Of a stretch of 64,000 nt of DNA, positions 16,484-26,806 are shown one piece after another. Source of the DNA: Leptospira tipperaryensis. GTDB lineage: Bacteria; Spirochaetota; Leptospiria; Leptospirales; Leptospiraceae. The notes below the pieces were generated by a model. The model was not told where the DNA came from, searched no databases, and was given only the letters and a program-made list of their open reading frames with translations. Positions within the stretch are counted from its first letter, which is position 1, and each line of letters opens with the position of its first letter. A program made the translations under genes and the position numbers. Location: positions 808,001-872,000 of the forward strand of contig NZ_CP015217.1 in the NCBI RefSeq assembly GCF_001729245.1. The letters are read 5' to 3'.

Positions 16484-17344
16484 TTAATTTACGGCGTTTT
16501 TTCGGTTTAATCTTTTTTGAGCGGATCTAAGTTCCCCGTCAGCCAAAAGCAGCGTCCATTCCGGAAAATGTCTCACTAAAAAATATTGAAGCCAAGAATC
16601 CCAGGTTGCATAACCGATAAATTTTCTTTTCGGAAACCAGGAAACAAAGGCACGGGAAACCTTTTCCACGGAATGAGTTGCATTGAGTGCTGAACCCATT
16701 TCGATTTCTTTTACGAGGTCGGGTTTGTCTTGATTTTCCTTTTCTAAACCGGGAGTCTCCGTCGTCGGCGGTAGAAAAATCTTAACTCGAACGTTGTGAA
16801 GCATCATTTCTTGACGAAGAGACTGCGCAAATCCGGTGATGGCAAACTTACTCGCGGAGTAAGCGCCGTATCCATAGATTGAGAACGTTGCGAGCATCGA
16901 AGAAATCAGAACGATATCTCCGGAACCTTGTTTTATAAAATGATCCTGGAAGGCTCGAATCACGTTTACGTGACCGAAAAAGTTGATATCCATTAGATTT
17001 CGAAAATCGGAATCTTCCATGTCGTTTACCTTTCCCACTTTCGCATAACCGCTGTTACAGATCAAAAGATCCAAACCGTTCAGGATCTGGAGGGTTTTTT
17101 TCGCGGCCTTTTTTACTTGCGAAACATCGGAGACGTCTGCAATTACAAAGTCATAGATTGCGTCTTTGGGACCGATTTTTTTGAGCAATTTAACGGTTTC
17201 TTCCAGGGCTTTTTTTCCCCTTGCCGAAATCACGACGCTCGCTCCTTTTTGAGCGAACTCAAGAGCGAGGCCTTTCCCGATTCCCGTAGAACCTCCGGAG
17301 ATGAAGATCTTTTTTCCCAAGAAAGAATTCTGATTTCGTTTCAT
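16484..17344 (-). CDS. Classical SDR, resembling 3-ketodihydrosphingosine reductase
   Basis: A ~286-residue dehydrogenase with a canonical SDR set: FISGGSTGIGKG, DLLICNSGYA, LISSMLATFS and the catalytic YSASK. The pattern, with a long C-terminal tail and SARGKKALEET after the first motif, resembles 3-ketodihydrosphingosine reductases (KDSR). Many lipid-acting SDRs look alike, so the substrate is tentative. I start at ATG 17344; an in-frame GTG lies three codons upstream. The gene stands alone between the ABC exporter and the SnoaL-like gene. Confidence 0.85.
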   Translation of the reverse strand: MKRNQNSFLGKKIFISGGSTGIGKGLALEFAQKGASVVISARGKKALEETVKLLKKIGPKDAIYDFVIADVSDVSQVKKAAKKTLQILNGLDLLICNSGYAKVGKVNDMEDSDFRNLMDINFFGHVNVIRAFQDHFIKQGSGDIVLISSMLATFSIYGYGAYSASKFAITGFAQSLRQEMMLHNVRVKIFLPPTTETPGLEKENQDKPDLVKEIEMGSALNATHSVEKVSRAFVSWFPKRKFIGYATWDSWLQYFLVRHFPEWTLLLADGELRSAQKRLNRKNAVN

Positions 17345-17444
17345 AACGGCCACTTTTGATTTAAGCTGGAATACAAATGCGAAGAAACCGGGTTCTCCGC
17401 ATTTGAGAGTGTAGCAAAGCGAGATTGAAAGGAAGGATCAAGGA

Positions 17445-17482
17445 TTTTATTACATTCCCCTAAAAAAAAGAATGTAATAAAA
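17445..17482. repeat. 13-bp perfect inverted repeat upstream of the SDR gene
   Basis: TTTTATTACATTC (17445-17457) and GAATGTAATAAAA (17470-17482) are perfect complements with a 12-nt loop. It lies between the stop of the ABC-2 permease and the start of the SDR, both on the minus strand. It may end the exporter transcript. Without an external T tract, an operator is equally possible. Confidence 0.55.
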
Positions 17483-17498
17483 ATTGAATATTAAAATC

Positions 17499-18260
17499 TT
17501 ATTTTTTAATTTTGTATCCGGTTTTAAAAATCAACCAAACTAAAAACATACAGACAGTCAGAAAAATGGAAACCATTCCTAAACTGACGCCCACGCTTAC
17601 GTCCGCGATTTCATAAAAGCTCCAGCGAAAACCGCTCACGAGATAGAGAACCGGATTGAAAAGTGTAACCTTTTGCCAAAACGGCGGAAGCATACTCGCT
17701 GAATAAAAACTTCCTCCGAGAAACACGAGAGGAGTGATGATCAACATTGGAATGATCTGCAACTTTTCGAAGTTATCGGCCCAGATTCCGATGATAAAAC
17801 CGAAAAGACTAAAAGAGATCGAAGTCAATATTAAAAATAAGACCATCACAAAAGGATGAGCTATGGTGACCGGAACAAATAAGGAAGCGGTCGCGAGCAT
17901 GATTGTTCCTAAGATAACGGACTTGGTGGCGGCTGCACCTACGAATCCGATCACGATCTCGATCATGGAAATCGGAGCTGCCAAAATCTCATAGATGGTT
18001 CCGGTAAACTTAGGGAAATAAATTCCAAATGAAGAATTGGATATACTTTCCGTCAATAAAGACAACATGATCAGACCCGGAACTATAAAGGATCCGTAAT
18101 CGACTCCATCCACTTTCTGAATTCTGGATCCGATGGCGGAACCGAACACTACAAAGTACAAGGATGTTGAAATGACCGGAGACGCGATGCTTTGAAAAAG
18201 GGTTCTCCAGGTTCTGGACATTTCGAAAATATAAATGGATTTGATTGCGTGAAGATTCAT
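17499..18260 (-). CDS. ABC-2 type exporter permease
   Basis: A 253-residue ABC-2 family membrane subunit with about six helices. Family features are [23 protein letters not shown] near the N-terminus and [21 protein letters not shown] near residue 190, a typical ABC-2 segment. It overlaps the ATPase gene by 4 bases and forms a two-gene exporter with it. Substrates of this family include drugs, polysaccharides and lipids; here none can be named. Confidence 0.92.
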   Translation of the reverse strand: MNLHAIKSIYIFEMSRTWRTLFQSIASPVISTSLYFVVFGSAIGSRIQKVDGVDYGSFIVPGLIMLSLLTESISNSSFGIYFPKFTGTIYEILAAPISMIEIVIGFVGAAATKSVILGTIMLATASLFVPVTIAHPFVMVLFLILTSISFSLFGFIIGIWADNFEKLQIIPMLIITPLVFLGGSFYSASMLPPFWQKVTLFNPVLYLVSGFRWSFYEIADVSVGVSLGMVSIFLTVCMFLVWLIFKTGYKIKK

Positions 18261-19192
18261 TCTGACTCCTTTACCAACTGAACAAAAATTTCTTCTAAGG
18301 AACTCTGAGTCGTATTCAGATCTTGAAATTCTATCTTAGCTTTTTTTAATTCTTGAAGAAGGGCAGATATACCGGTTTGTTTGGCGTGAGGATCATACGT
18401 GTAAACGAGTTGTTTCCCATTCTTAGATAGTTCCAAACCTTTTGTTTTTAAAGTTGCCGGGATTTTTTTCAAACTTTTATCGAGATCTACGAGGATCTGT
18501 TTTTTACCCAATTTCTGCATTAGAATTTTCTTATCTTCTACTAAGATCAATTCTCCCTTGTTCATCACTCCGATTCGGTCGGCGATCTCTTCGGCTTCTT
18601 CTATATAATGTGTCGTAAGGATGATCGTGACTCCGCTTTCCCTTAGGTTACGAACGATATTCCACATATCTTTTCTAAGTTCTACGTCCACGCCGGCGGT
18701 GGGTTCGTCTAAAAAGAGAACCGCCGGTTCGTGGGAAAGCGCCTTGGCGATGAGGACTCTACGTTTCATTCCCCCCGAAAGTGTAATGATCGTGCTGTCT
18801 TTTTTATCCCAAAGAGAAAGAGACTTTAAAAGTTTTTCAATATAATCGGGGTTAGGCGCTTTTCCATAAAGTCCGCGCGTAAAGCTGACAGTAGCCCAGA
18901 CGGATTCGAAAGCGTGTACACTCAACTCCTGAGGAACCAATCCTATCTTGGAACGAGTGAATCGAAATTCTTTGAGAATATCCTTTCCGGCTACGTGAAC
19001 GAAACCATCAGTTGGATTGACGATTCCGCAGATGATCGATATGAGCGTCGTCTTACCCGCTCCGTTGGGACCGAGGAGGGCAATGATTTCGCCTTCTTGA
19101 ATTTCCAAAGAAACATTTTTTAAGGCCTGAAAACCGTTCGAATAGGACTTCGAAAGATTACTGATAGAAACAATGGAGGATTGCCGTTTCAT
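18257..19192 (-). CDS. ABC exporter ATP-binding protein
   Basis: A 311-residue ATPase of the ABC-2-type multidrug exporter group (CcmA/YadG-like). Walker A is GPNGAGKTT, signature LSGGM, Walker [13 protein letters not shown] and H-loop TTHYIEE. The ~80 residues after the ATPase core form the extra C-terminal domain common in this group. It is the first gene of the exporter operon, with its permease downstream overlapping at ATGA. Confidence 0.95.
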   Translation of the reverse strand: MKRQSSIVSISNLSKSYSNGFQALKNVSLEIQEGEIIALLGPNGAGKTTLISIICGIVNPTDGFVHVAGKDILKEFRFTRSKIGLVPQELSVHAFESVWATVSFTRGLYGKAPNPDYIEKLLKSLSLWDKKDSTIITLSGGMKRRVLIAKALSHEPAVLFLDEPTAGVDVELRKDMWNIVRNLRESGVTIILTTHYIEEAEEIADRIGVMNKGELILVEDKKILMQKLGKKQILVDLDKSLKKIPATLKTKGLELSKNGKQLVYTYDPHAKQTGISALLQELKKAKIEFQDLNTTQSSLEEIFVQLVKESE

Positions 19193-19306
19193 ATTTTTAA
19201 TTCTTCTCTGATCTCGTAAAATACAATGGATAGAATGCCTAAAATAGCGGAACCTATTTTTCAGCCCAGCATGATTTAGAAAAAGAATCTAAGAAAGAAT
19301 CTGCGT

Positions 19307-21679
19307 TTATTCCCCCAAAGTGATCGCAAGAAACGTCAGGTCGTCCATCAACTCTTGCGACTCTCTAAAAAGATAAAGGCACTTCAGATGTGAATCTAAA
19401 ATTTGAGAGATAGGAGTTTGTAAGTTCTCTTGAAGATAAGAATGAAATCGATCTTCTCCGTAGAGCTGCATTAGATTCTTATCAAATACTTCGAAAGCTC
19501 CGTCCGAAAATAAAAAAAGCCGAAATGGAGAATCGAACTGATACGAGCGAGTGTCAAATTTTGCGGAAGCCTTGAGTCCGAGGATCGGGCCGGTCTTTGG
19601 CAAAGTGATTTTGGCGTCTTTGGTAAGAATGACTTGTTCGGGATGTCCTCCCGAAGCGTATTGAATTCTACCGGAGTTCGGATCCCAGTCTAGAATAAAC
19701 GCGGTAAAAAGAGAATTCAGATTGTGGAACATCGGATGAATCTTTTGATTCAATTGTTCTAATATGATTCCCGGTTGCGAATCCATTTCCTCCACGGTAT
19801 CATAGTCAGCTTTGATCGCCATCGTTAAGAGCGCCGCCTGGGTTCCGTGACCGGTTGCGTCCGCGATAAAAAATCTCCAAGAGCCGTTTTTTGTTTTTCG
19901 AATATCGTAGAGGTCGCCGCCGATCGGTCCCATAGGAAGATATAAGACGGACCAAGGAAAAGGCCAATTTTTAGCATGCGGATTTGGAAACATGGACTTC
20001 TGCAATTTTTCAGCGGTATGAAGATCCGATTGAAGGAGATTGAGCGCCTTATCCCTTTGCGATTCCAGATTTTTTCTCTGGGTGACGTCGCGGATGATCA
20101 ATCCAACGTATTGATCTTTTTCTATGATCCAATGTGTGAGAGAAAGCTCTAAGGAAAACTCGGTATTATCTTTTTTTAAACCGATCATTTCGATCGTCTG
20201 AGAAGGGTTGTTCTTTCTTCTGGAAGTATAAAATCTCCGAAAGGCTTTTTTGTGTTTGTTTCGGATTCTCTCAGGAAGAATTCTTTCCAATGGAGAATCG
20301 AGTATTTCCTCTCCCTCCCAGCCGAAAATTTTCACGGCGCCTTCGTTCCAAAAAAGAATTTTTCCGGCTAAGTCGGACACAAGAATGGCTTCCTGAATCG
20401 AAGCAGAGATGGATCTGAATTTGATTTGAAGTTCCTGGTTGAGCGAGTCGGTAAACTTTAGAAGACTTCGATAACGTATCGAAATCAGAACGGATTGGAA
20501 TGCGATAAACAATAAGAACGTATAAGGTACTATATACGGAGTCGGAATCCATCCTAAGCGAGAGAGCGTATCGTTTAATGCCCCGAACAAAAGAAGAAGA
20601 CAAGATATTAAAAATACAATGGAGCCGGTTCTCTTGTGCAGAGCTGCTTTCGTCATCACCACGAAGACGACGACGATGAGGACAAACATAAAAATGAGAT
20701 AGATCTCGAAAAGAGATTCCAATAGATCTCCCTGAAACATCCAGAAAATTCCTAACATGATAAAATTAGGAATTACGAATATACGATACGGGACCGGTTT
20801 GAGTTCGTTCGGAAACAGGGAACGGATATAACTTAAAAAAACCGCTGCGAGAAAAAACAGACTTCCTTGATCGATTCTAAATTCGAGTAAGGGAGGAAAT
20901 TGAGGAAAGGCCTCGAAAATATAATGTTCTTCGGTAAAAAAGATTCTTAAACCTAAGATTGCGCAGACCAGTGAGAGATAGAAGGAGGAGGATTCTTCTT
21001 TGGTTAGAAGATAGAAGAAGAAACTGGAAAATCCAAAAAAAAGTAAAGCCCCAAAGGTAAGAAAGTCTAATTTTCTTTTGGTCTTATCGGTCGCGGTGAT
21101 CGCTTGAAAGTTTCCTAATTCCGGCGTCCTTCTAATTCCGCCGACCCCTTCAAACCAATTCGAAATTTCTAATATGATTTCGAGCGGTTCCTTGTCCTTT
21201 TCGATTGGAAAGTGGACGATGGGTTTCCCGATTCTTCTTACTTCGGATTCCGGGCTTTCGGAAGGTTTGCCGAATTCCAAGAGCATTCTTCCGTTGATAT
21301 AAACTCGATAAGCGTTGTGGATCTCATGAAACTTGATCGCGTATTCTCCGGGCTTGAGACCTACAACTTTGAGTTTGTATGTCGCCGTTCCGGATGCCTT
21401 TCCATGGAACGCCGGAAATTCGCTGTCTCCCCAAAAGCCTGGAACCTTGATAAACCCGACGAGCCCGTTTTTCTGAAAGCCTTCCTGAAGTTCCCATTCT
21501 CCTTCCAAAGGAAGAATTTTATTTTCGGCAAGTGTTTCTTTAGAAACGATAAGAATTCCGTTCTTTGCCTTTGGAGAAGAATCCGAAATTGGTTTGCAAT
21601 TCGCCTGCAATAGGATCCATCCTCCGAAGGAAATCCAAAAAATAAAACGAGGGATCATTCTACCAAAGCGCCGAATCAT
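19307..21679 (-). CDS. 7TM-receptor-like PAS-SpoIIE phosphatase
   Basis: A 790-residue signalling protein. An N-terminal signal and possible lipid anchor (FGGWILLQANC) is followed by a periplasmic beta-rich sensor (about 35-195) of the 7TMR-DISMED2 kind. Seven membrane helices (about 200-400) come next, then a PAS domain (about 415-540, ILVSDLAGKILFWNEGAVKIFGW) and a SpoIIE/PP2C phosphatase (about 575-790). The phosphatase has GGDLYDIR, FFIADATGHG and LFLFSDGAFEV, the metal-binding aspartates. It likely dephosphorylates an anti-sigma antagonist or similar partner in response to an external ligand. No partner gene is adjacent. Confidence 0.9.
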   Translation of the reverse strand: MIRRFGRMIPRFIFWISFGGWILLQANCKPISDSSPKAKNGILIVSKETLAENKILPLEGEWELQEGFQKNGLVGFIKVPGFWGDSEFPAFHGKASGTATYKLKVVGLKPGEYAIKFHEIHNAYRVYINGRMLLEFGKPSESPESEVRRIGKPIVHFPIEKDKEPLEIILEISNWFEGVGGIRRTPELGNFQAITATDKTKRKLDFLTFGALLFFGFSSFFFYLLTKEESSSFYLSLVCAILGLRIFFTEEHYIFEAFPQFPPLLEFRIDQGSLFFLAAVFLSYIRSLFPNELKPVPYRIFVIPNFIMLGIFWMFQGDLLESLFEIYLIFMFVLIVVVFVVMTKAALHKRTGSIVFLISCLLLLFGALNDTLSRLGWIPTPYIVPYTFLLFIAFQSVLISIRYRSLLKFTDSLNQELQIKFRSISASIQEAILVSDLAGKILFWNEGAVKIFGWEGEEILDSPLERILPERIRNKHKKAFRRFYTSRRKNNPSQTIEMIGLKKDNTEFSLELSLTHWIIEKDQYVGLIIRDVTQRKNLESQRDKALNLLQSDLHTAEKLQKSMFPNPHAKNWPFPWSVLYLPMGPIGGDLYDIRKTKNGSWRFFIADATGHGTQAALLTMAIKADYDTVEEMDSQPGIILEQLNQKIHPMFHNLNSLFTAFILDWDPNSGRIQYASGGHPEQVILTKDAKITLPKTGPILGLKASAKFDTRSYQFDSPFRLFLFSDGAFEVFDKNLMQLYGEDRFHSYLQENLQTPISQILDSHLKCLYLFRESQELMDDLTFLAITLGE

Positions 21680-21770
21680 GACGCTCCTTCATAATCGAAA
21701 AGGAAGAATTCGCAATCCTTTTATAAAAGATTTCGATTTTCTTGTAAATGATTCATTCGAAGACTGAGGT

Positions 21771-23630
21771 TTAGCGATTTCGGTCGATACGAAATCCGGT
21801 GTTTCGATCTTGTGTGTTTTCGATTCCGAATTCCCATGTTTTCGGATTTCCAGCAAGGATGACCTGGTTTTTTGCGCGAGTAATTCCGGTGTATAGAATC
21901 TGCCGATTGAGTAATTTGTGAGAATTGGAATCTTTTGATTCCGCGCTGTCCGGAATGTAAATTAGAATTGTCTCATATTCGGATCCTTGACTTTTGTGAA
22001 TGCTCATTACGAACGCGGGTTCGTGTTCGGGAAGCGTGTCCAAGGCGAAAGGATAGAGGCGGTTGTCGATCGGAAAAACCGCGCGCAATTCTCCCGTGTC
22101 TCCCATTCGGAGAACGATTCCAATATCGCCGTTGAATAATTTTCTACTCTTGTCGTTTTGTGTGATCAGAATCGGAAGCCCGACGAAGTAGAGTCTTTTG
22201 GCGAGTCGTTTTGGAAATAAATTTTGAGAAGGGGAGGACGATATTCTTCCATACAAATCTTGCGCGGCGAGATTCATGATCTTTGTTTGAATCGATTCCA
22301 CTCCCCAGTATCCGTTTCGAAACACGGTGAGACAACGAAATCTACCGAGTTCTATTTGAAACGTTTGGATAAAATCAATATTAGTAAATTCGATACCGTC
22401 TTTGACTTTCCAGAGCGCGATTCGGGATATCTGAGGTAAAAAAATTCTTTCCCAGAGTTGTTCGACAACGTCGTCGCGAGTTAAAATATTCGGATCGGGA
22501 TTTGAAGAATTTTGTAACCAGACGACTTGACTTTCGTAGTCGATGTCCTCTCCGATTTTTTTGGTTTTTGGAAACGTGTCGTCGATCTTTGTTCCGAGAT
22601 TTAGGTTTTCTGGTTTATACTTTAAAATTTCTTCCGCAAGGGTGACGATCTTGGAAACTTCTCCCATCGCATTTCTCTTCTGGCGGTTGCTTTCTTCCAA
22701 TTTGGAAACGTAATTTCCCTTTTCCGATTCTAAGACCGAAAGGAAGTCGCTTAACACCGCGCCTTTATCCACCGAAGGAAGTTGGTTCGGATCTCCGATA
22801 AGAATCAAACGAAAGGAAGAATTTTTTGGCAATGCCTGAAACAATGAAAGCATCAGGTTCAGGTCCACCATCGACACCTCGTCCACGATAATCAGTCTAT
22901 GAGGAAGATAACGTTCTTGATTGTAGTAAAAACCGCCTAACGATGGTTTGTAGGAGAGAAGTCCATGAATTGTCTGTCCTCTCAGAAACTGGTTGTCCTC
23001 CGAGTCCGATATTTTTTTGAGATTTTCCTGGATGGATTCAGTTAATCTCTGCGCCGCCCTTCCTGTCGGGGCGACGAGGGCGATCTGATCGGGGGAAGGA
23101 AGTTCGCCAAGTTCATTCAATATTTGTAATAAGAATGCGACGACAGTAGTCTTTCCGGTTCCTGGACCGCCGCTTATGATCTGAAACGAGGAGGAAAGAC
23201 AGGATAGGATGGAATTCACTTGCCCTTTTTTTAGGGGAAAACTTTTGGATTCTAATCCTTTGAGAACTTGTGAGGCTTTTTCCAGATCCGGTTTGAGGTT
23301 AACGTTCTCTAAAATTCTTTCTTGAAGAAGAATTTCGAGTTCGGTCTTGGTTCGAAACGTCTTTTCAAAATAAATCCATTCAGAGTTTCCGATCTTTTCT
23401 ACGATCAATGCGGGGGGCTTTGTTTTGAGAAAATTTTTCCATTCTTTTTGAACCGGAATACAGAGGTTTCCGTTTTCACCCGCTTTCCAGAGTTCATTCA
23501 AAATTTCTAATAAAACATCCGCCTCTTCTTCGGAACGTTTCGGATCCGTTTTCTTTTTGGATTCGAGTTGCGTAAGGAGAAGGATATCTTCCTTCAACTT
23601 AGTAGTCCAGGAAAGGAAAAGCTCTTCCAT
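21771..23630 (-). CDS. recD: Exodeoxyribonuclease V alpha subunit (RecD)
   Basis: RecD is the 5'-3' helicase of RecBCD, which processes double-strand ends for recombination. From ATG 23630 it has 619 residues. Walker A is ISGGPGTGKTT at about 152-162, then LIIVDEVSMVDL (Walker B), LIGDPNQLPSV, and VMSIHKSQGSEY near the C-terminus, all RecD-family helicase motifs. I chose ATG 23630 over 23648 because it overlaps the recB stop (TGATG) and has GGGAGGA upstream. Third gene of recCBD. Confidence 0.95.
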   Translation of the reverse strand: MEELFLSWTTKLKEDILLLTQLESKKKTDPKRSEEEADVLLEILNELWKAGENGNLCIPVQKEWKNFLKTKPPALIVEKIGNSEWIYFEKTFRTKTELEILLQERILENVNLKPDLEKASQVLKGLESKSFPLKKGQVNSILSCLSSSFQIISGGPGTGKTTVVAFLLQILNELGELPSPDQIALVAPTGRAAQRLTESIQENLKKISDSEDNQFLRGQTIHGLLSYKPSLGGFYYNQERYLPHRLIIVDEVSMVDLNLMLSLFQALPKNSSFRLILIGDPNQLPSVDKGAVLSDFLSVLESEKGNYVSKLEESNRQKRNAMGEVSKIVTLAEEILKYKPENLNLGTKIDDTFPKTKKIGEDIDYESQVVWLQNSSNPDPNILTRDDVVEQLWERIFLPQISRIALWKVKDGIEFTNIDFIQTFQIELGRFRCLTVFRNGYWGVESIQTKIMNLAAQDLYGRISSSPSQNLFPKRLAKRLYFVGLPILITQNDKSRKLFNGDIGIVLRMGDTGELRAVFPIDNRLYPFALDTLPEHEPAFVMSIHKSQGSEYETILIYIPDSAESKDSNSHKLLNRQILYTGITRAKNQVILAGNPKTWEFGIENTQDRNTGFRIDRNR

Positions 23631-26600
23631 CAGAGAAAGTCCTCCCAATTCCTATTTGTCAAAAGACGTACGTTGTCCTTGATTTCGTTTAATCTTTCCA
23701 AGGACCAGTCGAAGTCGGAATAAATTCCTCTGTCCTCTTCCGTTTTCATTCCTCTGAGATAAAAGTAAAATACGCCGCCGAGTTTTTGAAGTGCTTCCTT
23801 TTCTCCAAAGAGATTTTTTAAATATTCGAAAAGGATCATGGCGTAGATATCCCTTTGAAGATCGTATCTGCTTTCCGGACTTTCAATACTTCTTTTCAGA
23901 GAATGAAAAGAATAGTCTTCGAGAAGATTGGATTTATAGTCGGCTAGATAGAATCGATTTTCAAATTCAAATACAAGATCGATGGAACCTTTTAAAAAAT
24001 TTCCCGGGCCGCTTCGTTCCGGATCCAAGTCCAAGTGAAAGTCCATTTCCGAGATTCTTTTTTCATTCGGAATTTCCAACAAACGAAACGAAGTATTATT
24101 TTTTGCCGAGATGCTTGCGTTTAAAGAGTTCCAGAGAATTTCGCAAGCCCTTCTTTTGTAAATGTCCTTCTCCAACTCCGTATCTTTTTGTTTCGTTTTA
24201 GAAAGCTGAAAATAATCGAGGTGAAAATTCATTCTGGAAATAATTTTTTCATTGTTTAGAAGTTCTTTCGAAGCCGCAGTTTTAAAAAGAGAAAAGTTTA
24301 ATTCTTCCAAAAGAAGATGTAAAAAAGAACCGGTTGCGGCAGAGGACGGAAGCGCGTCTTCGGTTTCCAGAGGAGAATCTTCGATTTCATCCGACTTTAA
24401 AAAATTTCCTTCTTCCAAAACGGAAATGGATTCGTTGTCTAAGGCGACGTTCGCTTTCGACTTTAAAGAAGAATAACTGTGAATCCAGATGGTCTTTGAA
24501 GAATAGGATTCTTGAAAGATCAACGGAGTAAAACGAACTTCCGGCGAAAGAGTGCGAGCACGAATGTTCTGATCCGTTTGATCCAAGGTTTGCGGAGTCC
24601 AAGAAATCGATTGAAAGAGCCGGGGATCGGGTTCGTTTTCCAGAATCGCCTGGAGTCTCGGATAAAGAATTTTAAAGTAGGCGGAGTCTCTCGTCTTCCA
24701 GTTGTTAAGCGGCGTGTAGAAAGGAAGATAGAGTCTGATTTTAGGCCGTGTGATACCGACATAAAGAAGTCGTTTGTTTTCGTTTAGATTTTGATAAGAA
24801 TATTCTTCTTTGCTAATTTTACTTTCTTCTTCGTTGTCCCAGAGACTCAACTTCCAGATACGATGATTTTCCGATTTTACAAACGGGTAGTCATAGACAT
24901 CGGGCACAAAATTTCCGGAAAGATTGAACAAAAATACGATGGGCCATTCCAAACCTTTGGACGCGTGTAAGGTAAGAATTTGAACTGCGTCTTTTTCGGT
25001 TTCCCTTTCAAAAAGTGGTAACTCTTCCTCGTTTCTTTTTTCGGATTGAAGTTCTTTCAATTCTTCTAATACTTCTTCGAGTCCGGATTGATTGGCGATT
25101 TGAAACTGGAGAAGTTTACGAAAAATCTGTCTATAGTTGGTTCTCTTTCTTTCCCACGCGATATCAGTTTCTTCGTCGGTAAGAAAAATCCTGCTATCTT
25201 CCTCAATGGATCGAAAGAGTTCAGCAAACTTACGATCCATCGCCAGCGTTTTCCATCGATCCAAGATCGACTTTTCATACGAATCGATGGAGTGTTCTTC
25301 AAAGTAGGGAAGGTGATTTGGATGAACCTGAAACAAGTCTCCCAAAAGAAGTTTTCGATACGAAGACGGTTTGTTCGGGTCGAGAAGACATTCTAAGATA
25401 TTGCGTATCTGAATCGATTCCGGAGATTGATAGATCCCTTCTTGTTTATAAAAGGAACAAGGAATGTTTCGAAGCTTTAACGCCTGTTCAACGAGTTTTC
25501 CTTCGGCTTTGCTCTTGACTAGGATTGCGATCTCTTTGAAATTTATTTTCTTCTCCTGAAAAACTTTTGATTTTTCATCAAAGACGTCATAAGAAAACAT
25601 TTTATCCGGAGAAACGAGTTTGAGAATTTCTTCCGCGATAAATTGTCCCCAGACAGTCCTTGCTTCGTCCGTCTTCCAAGTTTCTCTTCCTTGAAATCGA
25701 ACGATCTGGATCGGACCTTCCTTGTGTTGAATGCTCAGGCGGACCTTTGTATCCTTTTCAGGATGTTTTACATCGGTATAAAGAATCGGTTGCGACTCGA
25801 ATCCCTTTTCGACGATGGGGAAAAAACTTTGCCCTCCGTTTTTACCTCCGAAGATTTCGTTATAACCTTGGATAAGCTCGGGCACAGATCGATAGTTTAC
25901 GTTAAGCGGAATCTCTTCGGCTCGAATTTCTTTGAGTTCTTTTTTGGCGCTCAAGTAGGTTCCGATATCCGCTCCTCGGAAACCGTAGATGGATTGTTTC
26001 GGATCTCCGATGAGATACAACGCTCTTTCGGATTCTTGCTCATTAGAATCTAAGAATAACTGAGAAAAAATTTCATACTGCGCGGCGTCGGTGTCTTGGA
26101 ATTCATCTAAGATTCCGACTTGATAACGATTCTGAAGCGCCTTCTTAAGAAACTGATTTTTTAGAGAATCTTTGGTCTTAAGAATCATCTGATCATAACT
26201 TAGCCATTCTCCATTCTTAAATTCTTCCTCGACCATTTCTTTTGCGATAAGGGTCGTTTTTTGAAGAAAGGTTTCAGAGCTCAAGAGGGTGGAATCGTTG
26301 TTATACGGATATTTTTTTCCGCTTAGCAGTTTTGCGCCGGCGGTAAGAATCTGATCTCTGTTTCCTAAAAAATCGGATTCGGAAAGAAACGATTCTAGTT
26401 TGTTAGGATCCGTCCATTCTTTCCATTCCTGATGCTGAAGCCGATAGAGCGCGATTCTGAGTCTTTCCTTTGCGTCAGTCAAAATCCAGTTGGAAGGCGT
26501 TTCCGTTTCCACCGGATATTCCTGCAAAATCATATTACAAAATCCGTGTATAGTTGAAATCGTAACCTGATCGAGTTCTCTCGCCTCTTTGGTAAGATCG

Positions 26601-26806
26601 GATTGGAGCAGCTTTTTTCGAAGTCGCTCTTTAAGTTCTCCCGCGGCCTTTTCGGTATATGTAAGAATAAGAATATTCGTGAGAGGGATTTTGTGTTCTT
26701 GGATCAGATCTCCCACGATCTCCATGATCGTGTAAGTTTTTCCCGTACCGGCGGAGGCTTCTATAAAACTGGACTTTAATTTATAAGGGCGGCTTTGTTC
26801 GCTCAT
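23630..26806 (-). CDS. recB: Exodeoxyribonuclease V beta subunit (RecB)
   Basis: The 3'-5' helicase and only nuclease of RecBCD. From ATG 26806 it has 1058 residues. Walker A is IEASAGTGKTYT, then VGILDEFQDTDAAQ, LIGDPKQSIYGFRGAD, ILTLHASKGLEWP and LLYVGITRPK, the UvrD-like helicase set. The C-terminal nuclease has GSIDLVFEFENRFYLADYKS, giving the D…DYK catalytic centre. The start overlaps the recC stop (ATGA) with GGAAGAAGGA upstream, so 26806 is preferred over 26821. Confidence 0.96.
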   Translation of the reverse strand: MSEQSRPYKLKSSFIEASAGTGKTYTIMEIVGDLIQEHKIPLTNILILTYTEKAAGELKERLRKKLLQSDLTKEARELDQVTISTIHGFCNMILQEYPVETETPSNWILTDAKERLRIALYRLQHQEWKEWTDPNKLESFLSESDFLGNRDQILTAGAKLLSGKKYPYNNDSTLLSSETFLQKTTLIAKEMVEEEFKNGEWLSYDQMILKTKDSLKNQFLKKALQNRYQVGILDEFQDTDAAQYEIFSQLFLDSNEQESERALYLIGDPKQSIYGFRGADIGTYLSAKKELKEIRAEEIPLNVNYRSVPELIQGYNEIFGGKNGGQSFFPIVEKGFESQPILYTDVKHPEKDTKVRLSIQHKEGPIQIVRFQGRETWKTDEARTVWGQFIAEEILKLVSPDKMFSYDVFDEKSKVFQEKKINFKEIAILVKSKAEGKLVEQALKLRNIPCSFYKQEGIYQSPESIQIRNILECLLDPNKPSSYRKLLLGDLFQVHPNHLPYFEEHSIDSYEKSILDRWKTLAMDRKFAELFRSIEEDSRIFLTDEETDIAWERKRTNYRQIFRKLLQFQIANQSGLEEVLEELKELQSEKRNEEELPLFERETEKDAVQILTLHASKGLEWPIVFLFNLSGNFVPDVYDYPFVKSENHRIWKLSLWDNEEESKISKEEYSYQNLNENKRLLYVGITRPKIRLYLPFYTPLNNWKTRDSAYFKILYPRLQAILENEPDPRLFQSISWTPQTLDQTDQNIRARTLSPEVRFTPLIFQESYSSKTIWIHSYSSLKSKANVALDNESISVLEEGNFLKSDEIEDSPLETEDALPSSAATGSFLHLLLEELNFSLFKTAASKELLNNEKIISRMNFHLDYFQLSKTKQKDTELEKDIYKRRACEILWNSLNASISAKNNTSFRLLEIPNEKRISEMDFHLDLDPERSGPGNFLKGSIDLVFEFENRFYLADYKSNLLEDYSFHSLKRSIESPESRYDLQRDIYAMILFEYLKNLFGEKEALQKLGGVFYFYLRGMKTEEDRGIYSDFDWSLERLNEIKDNVRLLTNRNWEDFL

